64,000 nucleotides of DNA. It comes from JBBRHQ01 sp963738305 (GTDB lineage Bacteria; Actinomycetota; Thermoleophilia; Solirubrobacterales; 70-9). The stretch covers positions 1,391,993 through 1,455,992 of the forward strand of contig CAVTVU010000001.1 of NCBI GenBank assembly GCA_963738305.1, given 5' to 3'. Each line of letters starts with the position of its first letter. Position 1 is the first letter of the stretch. The notes beneath the pieces were generated by a model, which saw only the letters and a program-made list of their open reading frames with translations, did not search any database and had not been told where the DNA came from. The translations under genes were made by a program, and so were the position numbers. Positions 36,679 to 46,695 of the stretch are shown piece by piece.

Positions 36679-38351
36679 CCGGGCCGAGCCGGCGAAGGCT
36701 GCGGCGGCGGCCCGGTGGTGAAGCGGCACTCCTTGGCGTGGCAATCCTCCAGCCTGCGCAGCTGGCGCCGCAGGAAAGCGCGCACGCGCGCGTAGCGAGG
36801 ATCGGTGACCTCGTTGCGCAGCTCATAGGGATCCCTGCGGAGGTCGTAGAGCTCGCGGTCGCCGGTCTCGTACTCGACGTACTTGTATCCGTCGAGGCGC
36901 ACGCCCAGGTAGTTCTCGACCGGGGCGGAGATCGAAGAGGTCGCCCGTCGCGATCGGGCGCCGCGGCGCTCACCCCTCGGAGTGATGTCGGTCGCCTTGG
37001 CGAACGACTCCAGCAGGATCGGGCGCCGGGTCCGCAGCGCCGTGTGCGTCCAGAACGGGACCAGCGTGCGGCCGTCGAAGGAGCGATCGGGATGCGCGCC
37101 GGCCAGGGCGACCATGGTCGGGGCGAGGTCGATGTTCGCCACCTGCTGCTCACTGCTCGAGTTGGCCCTGATCCCGGGCCCCCTGACCAGCAGCGGAAGC
37201 CGGATCGAGGGCTCGTACGGGAGGAACTTCGATCGGTCCAGCCTGTGCTCCCCGAAGAAGAAGCCGTTGTCGGAGATGAAGAAGACGTAGGTGCGCGACA
37301 GCTCGCCGCTGCGCCGCAGGGCGCCGATCAGCCGCCGCACGCCCTCGTCGACCGAGCGCAGGGATTCGAGGCTCTTCTGGTACTCGATCCGCATCCGCCG
37401 GAAGTCGCTCGGACCGAGGGGCTGGGCGTCGTCGCGAATGAAGCTCGGCTTGTCGGAGATGTCAGCTTCGTTGAAGCCGGGCGGCCTCGGCAGCGGGGTG
37501 TCGATCGCCGAGTCCCAGTGGCGGCGCGCCGGCTCGGGCCCGATCGGCGGCGCGTAGTCGCCATGCGGGGCGTTGTAGTCGAGCTGCAGGTAGAACGGCC
37601 CGCCCGGGGCCGAGCGGTCGATCTGGCGCACCGCCCGGTCGGTGAGCTGGTCCTCCTGGTAGTTGCATCTCTCCAGCGGGGGAGGAGCGAGGGGGCAGCC
37701 CGCCGGGTCCTTGCTGCTGAGCATGCCGTAGTCCGAGCTGCCGAAGGGGCCGCGGATGACGCCGTCCTGGTTCAGCTGGTAGCCGTAATAGAGGCGGGTC
37801 GAGTTGTCGGTGGCATCGCTCTGCCACTCGTCCCAACCGGGCGGGACCTTCGTCGTCGGGTCATCGGGACCGGGGCCACCGTACTGGTTGAGGAACTTCC
37901 CCAGGTGAATCGTCCGGTAGCCGGCACGATGCAGCCAGACGGCGAGATTGTGCCGGTAGATCGGGTGGTGGCGGAAGGAGACCCATCCGCCGCGGGGGGC
38001 GGAATTGCTGAGCACGCCGGTGTTGTGGGAGTAGCGGCCGCTCAACAGGGTCGAGCGGGACGGGCAGCAGAGCGGGTAGGAGGCGACGTAGCGGTTGAAC
38101 GAGATCCCGTGCTTCCGGATCAGGTCCAGCGTGTTGGGCATCGCCCGGACGTGGTTCCCGAGGGGCGTCACCCGCACCGCTCGCAGCTCGGCCAGGGTCT
38201 GGTCGTCGGTCTGGATCATGACGATGTTCGGTGCCTGCCTCGGGGCCGCGGAGGCAGGCTCGCCCGCGGCCCGCGATCCGAGCATGACGACGAGCGCCAG
38301 CAGGGCTGCCGCCGCGATCAGCTTGCGTTGTTCGCTCCAAGTTCCGCCCAT
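36675..38351 (-). CDS. Secreted type I sulfatase (formylglycine-dependent)
   Basis: This intact 558-residue protein begins with a basic stretch and a hydrophobic signal helix (about 10-25). The mature part opens with PNIVMIQTDDQTLAELR, in which Asp49 and Asp50 bind the metal. YPLCCPSRSTLLSGRYSHN contains the C-x-P-x-R motif, with Cys95 as the residue converted to formylglycine. FFISDNGFFFGEHRL is the second metal site. The protein resembles arylsulfatases and N-acetylglucosamine-6-sulfatases acting on sulfated polysaccharides outside the cell. It needs a formylglycine-generating enzyme or anaerobic maturase, neither of which is in the window. It overlaps the convergent membrane enzyme by four bases at the 3' end. 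Confidence 0.88.
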   Translation of the reverse strand: MGGTWSEQRKLIAAAALLALVVMLGSRAAGEPASAAPRQAPNIVMIQTDDQTLAELRAVRVTPLGNHVRAMPNTLDLIRKHGISFNRYVASYPLCCPSRSTLLSGRYSHNTGVLSNSAPRGGWVSFRHHPIYRHNLAVWLHRAGYRTIHLGKFLNQYGGPGPDDPTTKVPPGWDEWQSDATDNSTRLYYGYQLNQDGVIRGPFGSSDYGMLSSKDPAGCPLAPPPLERCNYQEDQLTDRAVRQIDRSAPGGPFYLQLDYNAPHGDYAPPIGPEPARRHWDSAIDTPLPRPPGFNEADISDKPSFIRDDAQPLGPSDFRRMRIEYQKSLESLRSVDEGVRRLIGALRRSGELSRTYVFFISDNGFFFGEHRLDRSKFLPYEPSIRLPLLVRGPGIRANSSSEQQVANIDLAPTMVALAGAHPDRSFDGRTLVPFWTHTALRTRRPILLESFAKATDITPRGERRGARSRRATSSISAPVENYLGVRLDGYKYVEYETGDRELYDLRRDPYELRNEVTDPRYARVRAFLRRQLRRLEDCHAKECRFTTGPPPQPSPARPG

Positions 38352-38475
38352 GGGCGCTCAACGAATCCCAACCCCCGGCCCCCGCCCGAGTTGCGACAGG
38401 CTAGAGCACCGCCGGGCCGCCCGACGGGAGCTCCGAACGTAGGATCTGGCGATCGGCCGCGGCGGAAAGACGAGC

Positions 38476-38942
38476 ATGGAGAGCCTTGGGCCCTGAGATC
38501 CCGGTCAGGATCGCGCCGCCGCGGGAGGCGGAGGCCGTCGCCCGCCTGCTGGGCGGGTTCCGCGACTACTACGGCGAATCGGAGCCTGCCGACGGGGCAG
38601 TCCTGGCGACCGTTCGGCTGCTGATCGAGGACTCCTCGACAGAGTTCCTGCTGGCCGGTGAGCCGGCCCGCGGCGTCGCCCAGCTCCGCTTCCGCCTCTC
38701 GGTGTGGACCGGGGTCGAGGACGCCTGGCTGGAGGACCTCTTCGTCGAGCCGGATGCCCGCGGGGAGCGGGCTCGGCCGAGCCCTCGCCGAGGCCTGCGT
38801 CGAGCGGGCCCGGCTGCGGGGCTGCGCCCGCATCCAGCTCGACTCCAACGAGCGGAACGGTGCGGCGGCGGCCCTGTATTCCTCGCTCGGCTTCGAGTCG
38901 GGCAGCCGGCGCGGTGGGACGGGGGTCGCGACCTCTACCTGA
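38476..38942 (+). CDS. GNAT-family N-acetyltransferase (frameshifted)
   Basis: MESLGPEIPVRIAPPREAEA (with a likely indel just after 38485) leads to AVARLLGGFRDYY and AWLEDLFVEPDARG. A frame change near 38770 then gives GLGRALAEACVERARLRGC, the acetyl-CoA-binding Q/R-x-x-G-x-G/A loop, followed by LDSNERNGAAAALYSSLGFE. These are standard GNAT features for a protein of about 150 residues. One frame stops at 38942; another reads RDLYLTKRLGL past this point, so the exact end is open. TAGGAT occurs upstream, in the space shared with the divergent sulfatase gene. The substrate is unknown. Confidence 0.65.
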
Positions 38943-38973
38943 CCAAGCGGCTCGGGCTGCGCTCGGCCCGTCC

Positions 38974-38979
38974 TATACT
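38974..38979 (+). promoter_or_regulatory. Putative -10 box TATACT
   Basis: TATACT lies six bases before a GTG at 38986. It is the closest match to a consensus -10 in the window and fits a leaderless transcript for the following methyltransferase. Confidence 0.5.
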
Positions 38980-38985
38980 CGCCCC

Positions 38986-39838
38986 GTGGCTACAGGGCTG
39001 CGCAGCTGGCGCGTCGCCTTCCCGAGCCGGTCTGCGCGGGGTTCTCGGTCCGACCTATCGCGCCTACGGCTCGGTTAGCTCGCGACGCCGCTTCGGCCTG
39101 GGGAGCGCGAGCCGAGATCGACTGCCGCGGGCCTGCCGGTCCCTCCGCCCCGGCTTGCGCCGCGCTGGTACGGGCTGGGAGGACAGGGACGAATGGCTTC
39201 GTTCCGGTGAGGTGGACGCCGGCTTGATCCGTGCCCTCCTCGAGCGCCAGGGCAAGCGATTGGAGGAGATGACGGCGCTGCTGGACTTCGGCTGTGGCTG
39301 CGGCCGCATCGCGCGATGGTGGGCGCGACCTGGAGGGCCCGGACCTGCACGGGTGCGACTACAACAAGGAGCTGGCCCGGTGGTGCGATGAGAACCTGAC
39401 TTCCTCGATGTCCGGCTACAACGGCCGAGCCTCCGTTGCCCTTCGAGTGCGGGAGCTTCGACCTCGTCTACGGGATCTCGCTCTTCTCGCACCTGCCCGC
39501 CGAGCGAGCAGATCGAATGGCTCGCCGACGTGCGGCGGGTGCTCGGCCCGGGCGGGCTGTTCCTCTTCACGGTGATGGGCGACCGGTTCCTCGGGCGAGA
39601 TGAGCGAGGAGGAGCGCCGCCGGTTCTCCGAGGGCGAGCTGGTCGTCCGCAATCCCGCGAAATCAGCGGCACGAACTGCTGCTCCGCGTTTCCACCCTCG
39701 CCATTTCGTTCGCGCCGAGCTGCTGCCCTCCGCTCGGGTTCGAGCTGGTCGAGCTCGTGGACGAGGACCGCAGCGGGCAGGCGCGCAGCGTCTCGCCGCT
39801 GCCGCTGCAGGACAACTACCTGGTCCGGGCCCGCCTAG
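38986..39838 (+). CDS. SAM-dependent methyltransferase (frameshifted)
   Basis: Starting at GTG 38986 (VATGLRSWRVAFPS), the protein passes several frame changes (near 39030, 39100, 39320, 39410, 39500, 39590 and 39720). Recognisable parts are TALLDFGCGCGRIARWW (SAM-binding loop), LHGCDYNKELARWC, FDLVYGISLFSHLP (motif IV) and LGPGGLFLFTVMGDRF, ending near FHPRHFVRAELL and QDNYLVRAR. That gives about 280 residues of a Methyltransf_11/25-type enzyme. The stop at 39836-39838 meets the convergent HAD gene. It could act on a surface glycan like other methyltransferases here; there is no direct evidence. Confidence 0.55.
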
Positions 39839-40539
39839 CTGCCGGCGCCGAGCTTCTTCACGGCGTCGCGGAAGGTCTTGACCTCGGCGCTCGGCGCCTT
39901 GCGGCCCTCGAGCTTCTCGCCGTGGCGGTTGACCCAGATCACCGGCACGTTCATCTTCAGCACCGGCGCCACGTCGTTCTGGTAGTTGCTGCCGATGTGA
40001 AGCCAGCCCTTCTTTCCGCCGATGCGGCGGGCGCACTCCTTGAAATGGGTCGGGTCGGGCTTGTAGCTGCGGACCTGCTGGGCGGTGACGACGAGGTCGA
40101 GCTCGGTGCGCAGGTGCCGGCGGGAGATGCCGAGCAGCTTGTCGTCGATGTTGGAGACGATCCCCAGCTCGTAGTGCTTCGCCAGCCGGTCCATCGCCGC
40201 GTTGGCCTCGCGGAAGGGGAGCCAGTAGGCGACGCTGTCGGGCAGGAACTGGGCCCGCGAGGGCTCGACCTCCCAGCCCAGCTCGCCGGCGACCTTGACG
40301 ATCGTCCTCCGCAGGACCTCCGCGTAGAGCTCGTAGGAGCCGCCCATGATCTCCGCCTGGACCTCGAAGAAGCGCTCCAGGAAGGGCTCCTCCTCGAAGC
40401 TGAACCCGTCCTTCTCGGCCTCCTTGCGGCAGGCGTCAGCGATCCCCTTCTCCCAGTCGATCAGGGTGCCGTAGCAGTCGGTGGTGACCCAGTTGATGTT
40501 CTTCAGAGACTTGGCAGCGCCATGGCAAGGGGGCGGCAT
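39835..40539 (-). CDS. HAD-superfamily hydrolase, haloacid dehalogenase type II-like
   Basis: This intact 234-residue protein has HAD motif I, VTTDCYGTLIDWEKG, where the first Asp is the nucleophile. Motif II lies around ELGIVSNIDD, the motif III lysine is in VRSYKPDPTHF, and motif IV is in LHIGSNYQNDV. The order and the WEKGI segment fit the L-2-haloacid dehalogenase/phosphatase subgroup. The natural substrate could be a small phosphate ester. The start region lies in a short tandem duplication (ATGGCAAGGGGGCG at 40522-40535 and 40541-40554), so the first ten residues are uncertain. Confidence 0.8.
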   Translation of the reverse strand: MPPPCHGAAKSLKNINWVTTDCYGTLIDWEKGIADACRKEAEKDGFSFEEEPFLERFFEVQAEIMGGSYELYAEVLRRTIVKVAGELGWEVEPSRAQFLPDSVAYWLPFREANAAMDRLAKHYELGIVSNIDDKLLGISRRHLRTELDLVVTAQQVRSYKPDPTHFKECARRIGGKKGWLHIGSNYQNDVAPVLKMNVPVIWVNRHGEKLEGRKAPSAEVKTFRDAVKKLGAGS

Positions 40540-40628
40540 TATGGCAAGGGGGCGCGGCGCGGGCTTTTCGCCGGATGCGCGCTGGGCAGCCCCCTGCGAG
40601 CGGCTCGGATAGGCTGCCGCGGCCGGAT

Positions 40629-41771
40629 ATGGACCTGCTCGAATACCAGGGAAAGCGGCTGTTCGCCAAGCACGGCGTGCCTGTCCCCGACGGTCGCCAC
40701 GCGGCCAGCGTCGGACGAGGCGGTCGCCGCTGCGAGTGAGTCGGCTACCCCTGCGTGGTCAAGGCCCAGGTCGCGATCGGCAAGCGGGGAAAGGCCGGAG
40801 GGATCAAGGTCGCCTGCGACGAGGCGGAGCTGCGCGCCCACGCCGAGGCGATCCTGGGGATGGACATCCGCGGCTTCACCGTCCACGAGCTCTGGATCGA
40901 GGAGGCTTCGGAGATCGCCTCCGAGCACTACGCGTCGATCATCCTCGACCGCTCCGAGAAGAAGCTGCTGGCGATCGTCACCGCCCAGGGCGGGATGGAC
41001 GTCGAGGAGGTCGCCGAGGCCGACCCCTCCGCCGTGGTCAAGCGCCACATCGACCCGAGCACCGCCTTCGGCCCCGAGCACGCCGGTGCGATCGTCGCCG
41101 ACGCCGGGATCCCCGAAGACGTCCGCGAGCAGGCAGCCAGACCTGCTGATGGAGCTGCACGAGGTCGCCACCGAGGAGGACGCGACGCTGATCGAGGTGA
41201 ACCCGCTGATCGTCACGCACGAGCGCAGGGTCCTCGCCCTCGACGCCAAGGTGACGATCGACGGCAACGCCCTGTTCCGCCACGAGGACCTCGCCGGGCT
41301 GACCGACGTCTCCGCCGAGGACCCACAGGAGGCGATGGCCAAGGAGAAGGGGCCTCACCTACGTCAAGCTCGACGGGGACATCGGCATCCTCGGCAACGG
41401 CGCCGGCCTCTGCATGTCCACCCTCGACGTCGTCGCGCAGGCCGGCGGCGCGCCGGCCAACTTCCTCGATGCCGGGCGGCGGCTCGAAGGCCGAGGCGAT
41501 CGTCGACGCGCTGGAGGTGATCACCTCCGACCCCAAGGTCAGGGCGGTCCTGTTCAACATCTTCGGCGGGATCACCCGCTGCGACGAGGTCGCCAAGGGG
41601 ATCATCGAGGCCTCCGAGCAGATCGGGCTGAAGCTGCCGCTCGTGGTGCGCCTGGACGGCACCAACTCCGAGGAGGGGCTGAGGCTGCTGGCCGAGGCCG
41701 GGATCGAGGGGCTCGAGGTGGAGAAGACGATGCTCGGCGCCGCGAAGCGAGTGGTGGAGCTCGCCGCATGA
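40629..41771 (+). CDS. sucC: Succinyl-CoA synthetase (ADP-forming) beta subunit (frameshifted)
   Basis: The protein starts MDLLEYQGKRLFAKHGVPVP and, across breaks near 40705, 40735, 41135, 41350 and 41480, reads CVVKAQVAIGKRGKAGGIKV (ATP-grasp), TLIEVNPLIV (with the Glu/Asn metal ligands), LDGDIGILGNGAGL and FLDAGGGSKAEAI, ending VVRLDGTNSEEGLRLLAEAG. These are standard SucC features; the length would be about 380 residues. It pairs with the alpha subunit encoded immediately downstream. The complex interconverts succinyl-CoA and succinate with ATP or GTP, taking the product of the mutase into the TCA cycle. Confidence 0.85.
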
Positions 41772-42641
41772 GCATCGTCGTCGGCGACGAGACGAAGCTG
41801 GTCGTCTCCGGCCTGACCGGGCGCGAGGGCTCCTTTCACGGGCTCCGCAACCGCGACTACGGGACAGACCTGGTCGCCGGCGTGACCCCGGGCAAGGGGG
41901 GCCAGGAGGTCGACGGGGTGCCGGTCTTCGACTCGATCGCCGAGGCGGTCTCCGAGCGTGGCGCCAACACCTCGATGGTCTTCGTCCCGGCTCGCTTCGC
42001 TGCGGCGGCGATCGACGAGGCGATCTCCTCCGGAGTGCAGACGGTGATCGCGATCACCGAGGGCATCCCGGTGCTCGACATGCTGAAGACCTACTGGAAG
42101 GCGCGCGAGGCGGGGGTACGGCTGATCGGTCCCGAACTGCCCCGGCGTGCTCTCCCCCGGCAAGGCAAACGTCGGGATCATCCCGGCCCAGTTCTTCGAC
42201 CCCGGCAGGATCGGCGTCGTCTCGAAGTCGGGCACCCTTACCTACCAGATCGGCAACGAGCTGAAGCAGGCGGGCGCGGGGAACTCTTCGATCGTCGGCA
42301 TCGGCGGCGACCCGATCGTCGGCTCGGACTTCATCGACGTCCTCACCCTGTTCGAGGCGGACCCCGAGACCGAGCTGATCGTCATGGTCGGGGAGATCGG
42401 CGGCGACGCCGAGGAGCGGGCCGCCGAGTTCATCGCCGAGGAGTTGAGCAAGCCGGTGGTCGCCTACATCGCCGGCTTCACCGCACCTCCGGGCAAGCAG
42501 ATGGGCCACGCGGGAGCGATCATCTCGGGCTCCTCCGGCACGGCCCAGGCGAAGAAGGAAGCCCTCGAGGCGAAAGGCGTGCGGGTCGGGCAGAGCCCGA
42601 CCGAGGCCGCCGCAATCGCGGTAGAGGTGCTGGGAGGCTAG
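41768..42641 (+). CDS. sucD: Succinyl-CoA synthetase alpha subunit (one frameshift)
   Basis: The ATG overlaps the sucC stop (ATGA), implying translational coupling. MSIVVGDETKLVVSGLTGREG, VAGVTPGKGG and VFVPARFAAAAI form the CoA-binding domain. A break near 42138 interrupts IGPNCPGVLSPGK. The rest is intact: VSKSGTLTYQIGNEL, GDPIVGSDFIDVL and GHAGAIISGSSGTAQAK, whose His is phosphorylated during catalysis. Length is about 290 residues, as expected. The stop is followed at once by the remains of a membrane phosphatase-like gene. Confidence 0.88.
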
Positions 42642-42646
42642 CTGTC

Positions 42647-44560
42647 GGGGATCCGGCTTCTCCGCCGCCGAGCTGCTCGGTCTGACCGCGCTGGCGATCG
42701 CCCAGCCGATCTTCGACGGTCTGCGACGAGCACTTCGCCTTCCCGCCCCTGAGGATCGACGGCTGGGACATGGTCGTCCTCGCCGCCCTCCTGCTCCTGG
42801 TACCGCCCGCCCTGCTCCTGACGATGGAGGTCCTCACGGGCCTGCTCTCGCGCACCGCGCGCGGCTGGGTCCACCTCGCCTGGATCGGCCTGCTCGTCGC
42901 GCTGCTTGGCTGGCAGGCCGTCGTCCTCGACTGGAGCTCGGCCCTGGTGCGGATCGCGATCCCCGCGGTTTGCCTGATCGGGTCGGTTCTCCTGTACCTG
43001 CGCTTCGAGGCCGCCCGCAGCCTCTGCCGCATCCTCGGGATCGCCGCTCCGGTGATCGCCGGCCTCTTCCTGTTCACCTCCCCGATCGTCAATTTCACCT
43101 TCGCCGCAAGCCCCGACGTTCCCAGCCCGTCGATCGTCTCCCGGACGCCCGTCGTGATGATCGTCTTCGACGAGCTCCCGCTCGCCGGGCTGCTCGATGC
43201 GGATGGCAAGATCGACGCGAAGCGCTTCCCGCACTTCGCAGCACTGCAGAGGCATTCCGACTGGTTCCGCAACGCCGTCACCGTCGCCGACTCCACAGAG
43301 CAGGCTGTGCCGGCGATCCTCTCCGGCGACCTCCCCGATCCGGACGGCGTCGCCACCTATGCGGATCACCCGGAGAATCTCTTCACGCTGCTCGGCTCCT
43401 CCTATGAGACCAACATCTCCGAGTCCGGGACCCACCTCTGCCCGCCGGACCTGTGCCCGACGCAGTCCTCGCTGTCCGACCGGCTCGGCCCGGCGCTCGC
43501 CGCGGGGCTTACGACAGCCGGGGATGAGTCCTTTCCCTTCGGCCTGACGGAGACGGCCGTCCGCGAGCTGAATGAACGGTTTCCGGTCGTCAACGCGCCG
43601 AACAAGCAGGTGGAGCGCTTCCTCGCCGGAATCGGGCCCTCGAAGGGGGGCTCCCTGAACGCGATTCACGTCGAGCTGCCGCACATCCCCTGGCGCTACA
43701 CGCCGTCGGCGAAGACCTATGAGACCGGCGTCTACCCGCTCGGCCTGACGATCGAGCGCTGGTCGCGCTCCCCCGGATACGCGATTCAGGGCCTCCAGAG
43801 GATGACCCTCCAGCTCGAGTACGCCGATCGCGTCCTCGGCGTGATCGTCCAGAGCCTTCGCAACTGGGGCATCTACGACGCCGCGATCGTAGGCGTGGTA
43901 GCCGATCACGGCGCAGCCTTCATACCGGGGCAATCGCGGCGGCTGTTGAGCGAAGCGAACTCCGGCTGGATCCTTCGGGTGCCGATGTTCGTCAAGCTGC
44001 CCGGCCAGCGCCGGGGCAGGGTCGTCTCGCGTCCGGTGCGGACCATCGACCTGCTTCCGACGATCGCCGACGCGCTCGGGATCCGAATCCCCTGGCCCGT
44101 CGATGGGCGCTCGCTGTTCGGGCGTCCGTCCCGAACGCGCCTCAACACCTATGTCAGGCACGGGCAGGAGGCCGCCCATCTCTCCCCGGCAGCGATCAGG
44201 TCCAGCTTCCGCGCCGCCGCCGCCGTCCGCAACCAGATCCTCGGCCGGGGAGACGTCTACACGCTCGGCGCCTCCAGACGCCGCCTGCGCGCCCGACTGC
44301 GCGACGCCCATCGAATCCGGGTGTCCATCGAGAGCCCCGGGGGAACCACCTTCGATCCCGATGTCGGCATCTATCCGTCCCTCGTTTACGGCAGCATCCT
44401 CGATTCCGGGGTGAGGGACGGCGAGTCCCTGATCGCCAGGCTGAACGGCCAGCCCGTCGCGGTTGGGCAATCCGTCGACGGGGGCACCAGGTTCACGGTC
44501 CTGATCCCGCCCGAAGCCTTCCGGCCCGGCGAAAACCGGCTGCAGCTATACGCAGGATGA
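42647..44560 (+). CDS. Membrane alkaline-phosphatase-superfamily protein, Thr-type, lacking its N-terminal start
   Basis: The sequence becomes homologous to its two downstream paralogues a few bases after the sucD stop (GFSAAELLGLTALAIAQPIFD), but the first 30-odd residues and the start codon are missing: upstream in that frame there is a stop at 42622 and no ATG, GTG or TTG. A further break near 42725 precedes an intact frame from 42770. Domains are five N-terminal helices, VVMIVFDELPLAGLL (first metal site), ADSTEQAVPAILSG (Thr at the nucleophile site), VVADHGAAFIPGQSRR and a beta-rich C-terminal domain ending LQLYAG. It may be translated from an internal start such as ATG 42770, which would remove the first helix. 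Confidence 0.7.
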
Positions 44561-44585
44561 GCCGGTTCGGCCGGCCGGTCGCGGA

Positions 44586-44591
44586 TATGCT
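44586..44591 (+). promoter_or_regulatory. Putative -10 box TATGCT of the phosphatase-like gene at 44601
   Basis: TATGCT lies nine bases before the ATG at 44601. The same hexamer precedes the next paralogue at 46696, so the promoter was probably duplicated with the gene. Confidence 0.5.
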
Positions 44592-44600
44592 GGACGGCCG

Positions 44601-46601
44601 ATGAGCCGGGGACGCACAGCCCTGGAGTGGCTGCGGACGGTTGGGACGCGGGCGTACGACGCCGTTTCGGGCCGTCGCGGAGTCGCGCTGGCGGGAGCGG
44701 AGCTGCTGGGGCTCTCGGCGCTGGTGATCGCCCAGCCGATCTTCGATGCCCTTCAGCGCAGCACCTTCGTGTTTGCCGCGGAGCGCATCGAGGGGTTCGA
44801 CATGCTCCTGCTCACCGCGCTGCTCCTCCTGGTCCCGCCGCTGGTGATGCTGGCGATCGAGCTCCTGGTCGGGCTGTTCTCGCACAGCCTTCGAGGTTGG
44901 GTGCACCTGGGTTGGATCGCGATGCTCGTCGCCATCTTCGCCTGGCAGGCGATAGACGGTCCCGACGAGACGTCTTCGCTGATCCGGCTCGTCGTCCTGG
45001 CAGCCGGCGCAGCCGGCGCCGCTCTCTACGTGCGGTTCGAGTTCGCCCGCTCGCTGGCGCGCATTCTCGCCCTCGCCGCGCCGGTCGTCGCCTACGTATT
45101 CCTGTTCACCTCTCCGCTCGACACCTTCACCCTTGCTTCCGTACCCGATGTTCCCAGCGCCGAGATCGACTCTCAGACCCCCGTCGTCCTGATCGTCTTC
45201 GACGAGCTGCCCCTGGCGGCGCTGCTCGACGAGCGTGGGCAGGTCGACGCCAAGCGGTTTCCCAACTTCGCCGCCCTGGCGCGGGGGTCGGATTGGTTCC
45301 GCAATGCCGTCACCGTCGCTGACACGACAGAGGAGGCGGTGCCGGCGCTGCTGTCGGGTGACCTGGCCAGACCAAACGGAGCGGCGACCGTCGCAGACCA
45401 TCCGCGCAACCTGTTCACGTGGTTCGACTCGTCCTCGTACCGGATGAACGTGTCGGAATCGGCGACCTCCCTCTGCCCTCCGGCGATCTGCCCGGGCCGG
45501 AACTCGCTTGCGGAGAGGATCGCCCGCCTCGTCTACGAGGGCGTTCTGACGGCCGACTCGCTCCCGCTTGACCTACCCCATCAGATCGCCGCCCGGCTTG
45601 ACGACCACTTCGGATTCTTTCCTCGCCCGGACCAGCAGGCGGACGCCTTCGCGGCGTCCCTTCAGGCCGGGGGTCCGTCCCTCAATGTCCTGCACGTGGA
45701 GTTGCCGCATATCCCCTATCAGTTCGTCGCTGACGGGAAGCGCTATGACCAGGCCAGCATCGGGATCTCGAATGCACCGCTCGGGACCGCATCGGAGATG
45801 TGGTCCTCGTCCCCCGGCTGGGCGCTACAGGGTTTGCAGAGGATGACCCTCCAGCTCGAGTACACCGATCGCGTCCTGGGTCGGATCGTCGCCCGCCTGC
45901 GGCGGACCGGCCTCTACGATCGCTCTCTATTCGCAGTCATCGCCGATCACGGCGCAAACTTCATCCCCGGCCACTCCCGGCGCCTTCTCGATCGGGTCAA
46001 TGCGGGGCCGATTCTGCGGGTGCCTCTGTTCGTCAAGCGGCCAGACCAGACGCAGGGAAGAACCATTCGGCGGCCGGTCAGGACCATCGACCTCTTGCCG
46101 ACCATCGCGGATGTTCTCGGGGTGCACATCCCGTGGCGGGTGGACGGCCGCAGCCTGTACGGACGGCCCTCGACACGAGGAGCCGACCAATATCTGAGCA
46201 ACCACGATCAGACGTTCAGCATCTCCCGCTCGAAGATCGACCGGGGGTTCAAGGCCGCGATTGCTGAGTGGAATGCGATCCTCGGCGAGGGTGACGTGTT
46301 CACCCTCAGCGCGACGCAGCGCAACCTGAGGCGGGAGCTGAAGAACGCCCGACCCCTCGATGTCACCCTGGAGAATCCCGGGGGCAGCACCTATGACCCT
46401 GCATCGGGCGGCTATCCGACGCTCACCTACGGCCACATTCTCACCCAGGGAATCAAGGACGGAACCAGCCTGATCACGACGGTCAACGGCCGCCCGGTGG
46501 CCATCGCCTGGAGTGTCGACGGCGGCACGAGGTTCACCACCCTGATCCCGCCATCGGCGTTCCACCCCGGCGACAACCAGGTCAAGCTTTACGCGCCCTG
46601 A
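44601..46601 (+). CDS. Membrane alkaline-phosphatase-superfamily protein, Thr-type (intact paralogue)
   Basis: This intact 666-residue protein is the reference copy of the tandem family. A cytoplasmic lead of 25 residues is followed by helices at about 30-52, 66-92, 97-117, 127-144 and 153-172. The extracellular catalytic domain has VVLIVFDELPLAAL (Asp201), ADTTEEAVPALLSGD (Thr243 at the position of formylglycine in sulfatases), ELPHIPYQF (His370) and VIADHGANFIPGHSRR (Asp449, His450, His458). A C-terminal domain of about 150 residues ends VKLYAP. No C-x-P-x-R motif is present. By family rules this suggests a phosphatase or a phosphoryl/phosphoglycerol transferase acting on a lipid or cell-wall glycan. 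Confidence 0.75.
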   Translation: MSRGRTALEWLRTVGTRAYDAVSGRRGVALAGAELLGLSALVIAQPIFDALQRSTFVFAAERIEGFDMLLLTALLLLVPPLVMLAIELLVGLFSHSLRGWVHLGWIAMLVAIFAWQAIDGPDETSSLIRLVVLAAGAAGAALYVRFEFARSLARILALAAPVVAYVFLFTSPLDTFTLASVPDVPSAEIDSQTPVVLIVFDELPLAALLDERGQVDAKRFPNFAALARGSDWFRNAVTVADTTEEAVPALLSGDLARPNGAATVADHPRNLFTWFDSSSYRMNVSESATSLCPPAICPGRNSLAERIARLVYEGVLTADSLPLDLPHQIAARLDDHFGFFPRPDQQADAFAASLQAGGPSLNVLHVELPHIPYQFVADGKRYDQASIGISNAPLGTASEMWSSSPGWALQGLQRMTLQLEYTDRVLGRIVARLRRTGLYDRSLFAVIADHGANFIPGHSRRLLDRVNAGPILRVPLFVKRPDQTQGRTIRRPVRTIDLLPTIADVLGVHIPWRVDGRSLYGRPSTRGADQYLSNHDQTFSISRSKIDRGFKAAIAEWNAILGEGDVFTLSATQRNLRRELKNARPLDVTLENPGGSTYDPASGGYPTLTYGHILTQGIKDGTSLITTVNGRPVAIAWSVDGGTRFTTLIPPSAFHPGDNQVKLYAP

Positions 46602-46683
46602 CCCCGCCTGAGGCCCTTCGTCCAGGCCGCAACCGGATGCGACACTTCGCCCGCTGACCGAGTCCGCGAGTCCGATGCCGGGT

Positions 46684-46689
46684 TATGCT
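46684..46689 (+). promoter_or_regulatory. Putative -10 box TATGCT of the gene at 46696
   Basis: TATGCT lies six bases before the GTG at 46696. It is the same hexamer as at the preceding paralogue, and the alignment with that copy supports GTG 46696 as the start. Confidence 0.45.
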
Positions 46690-46695
46690 GACCCC

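Noticed and set aside
40522..40554. Tandem duplication ATGGCAAGGGGGCG as a start of a repeat array
   Set aside because: There are only two copies 19 bases apart; it may affect the HAD start but is not an array, and no CRISPR-like spacing exists anywhere in the window.
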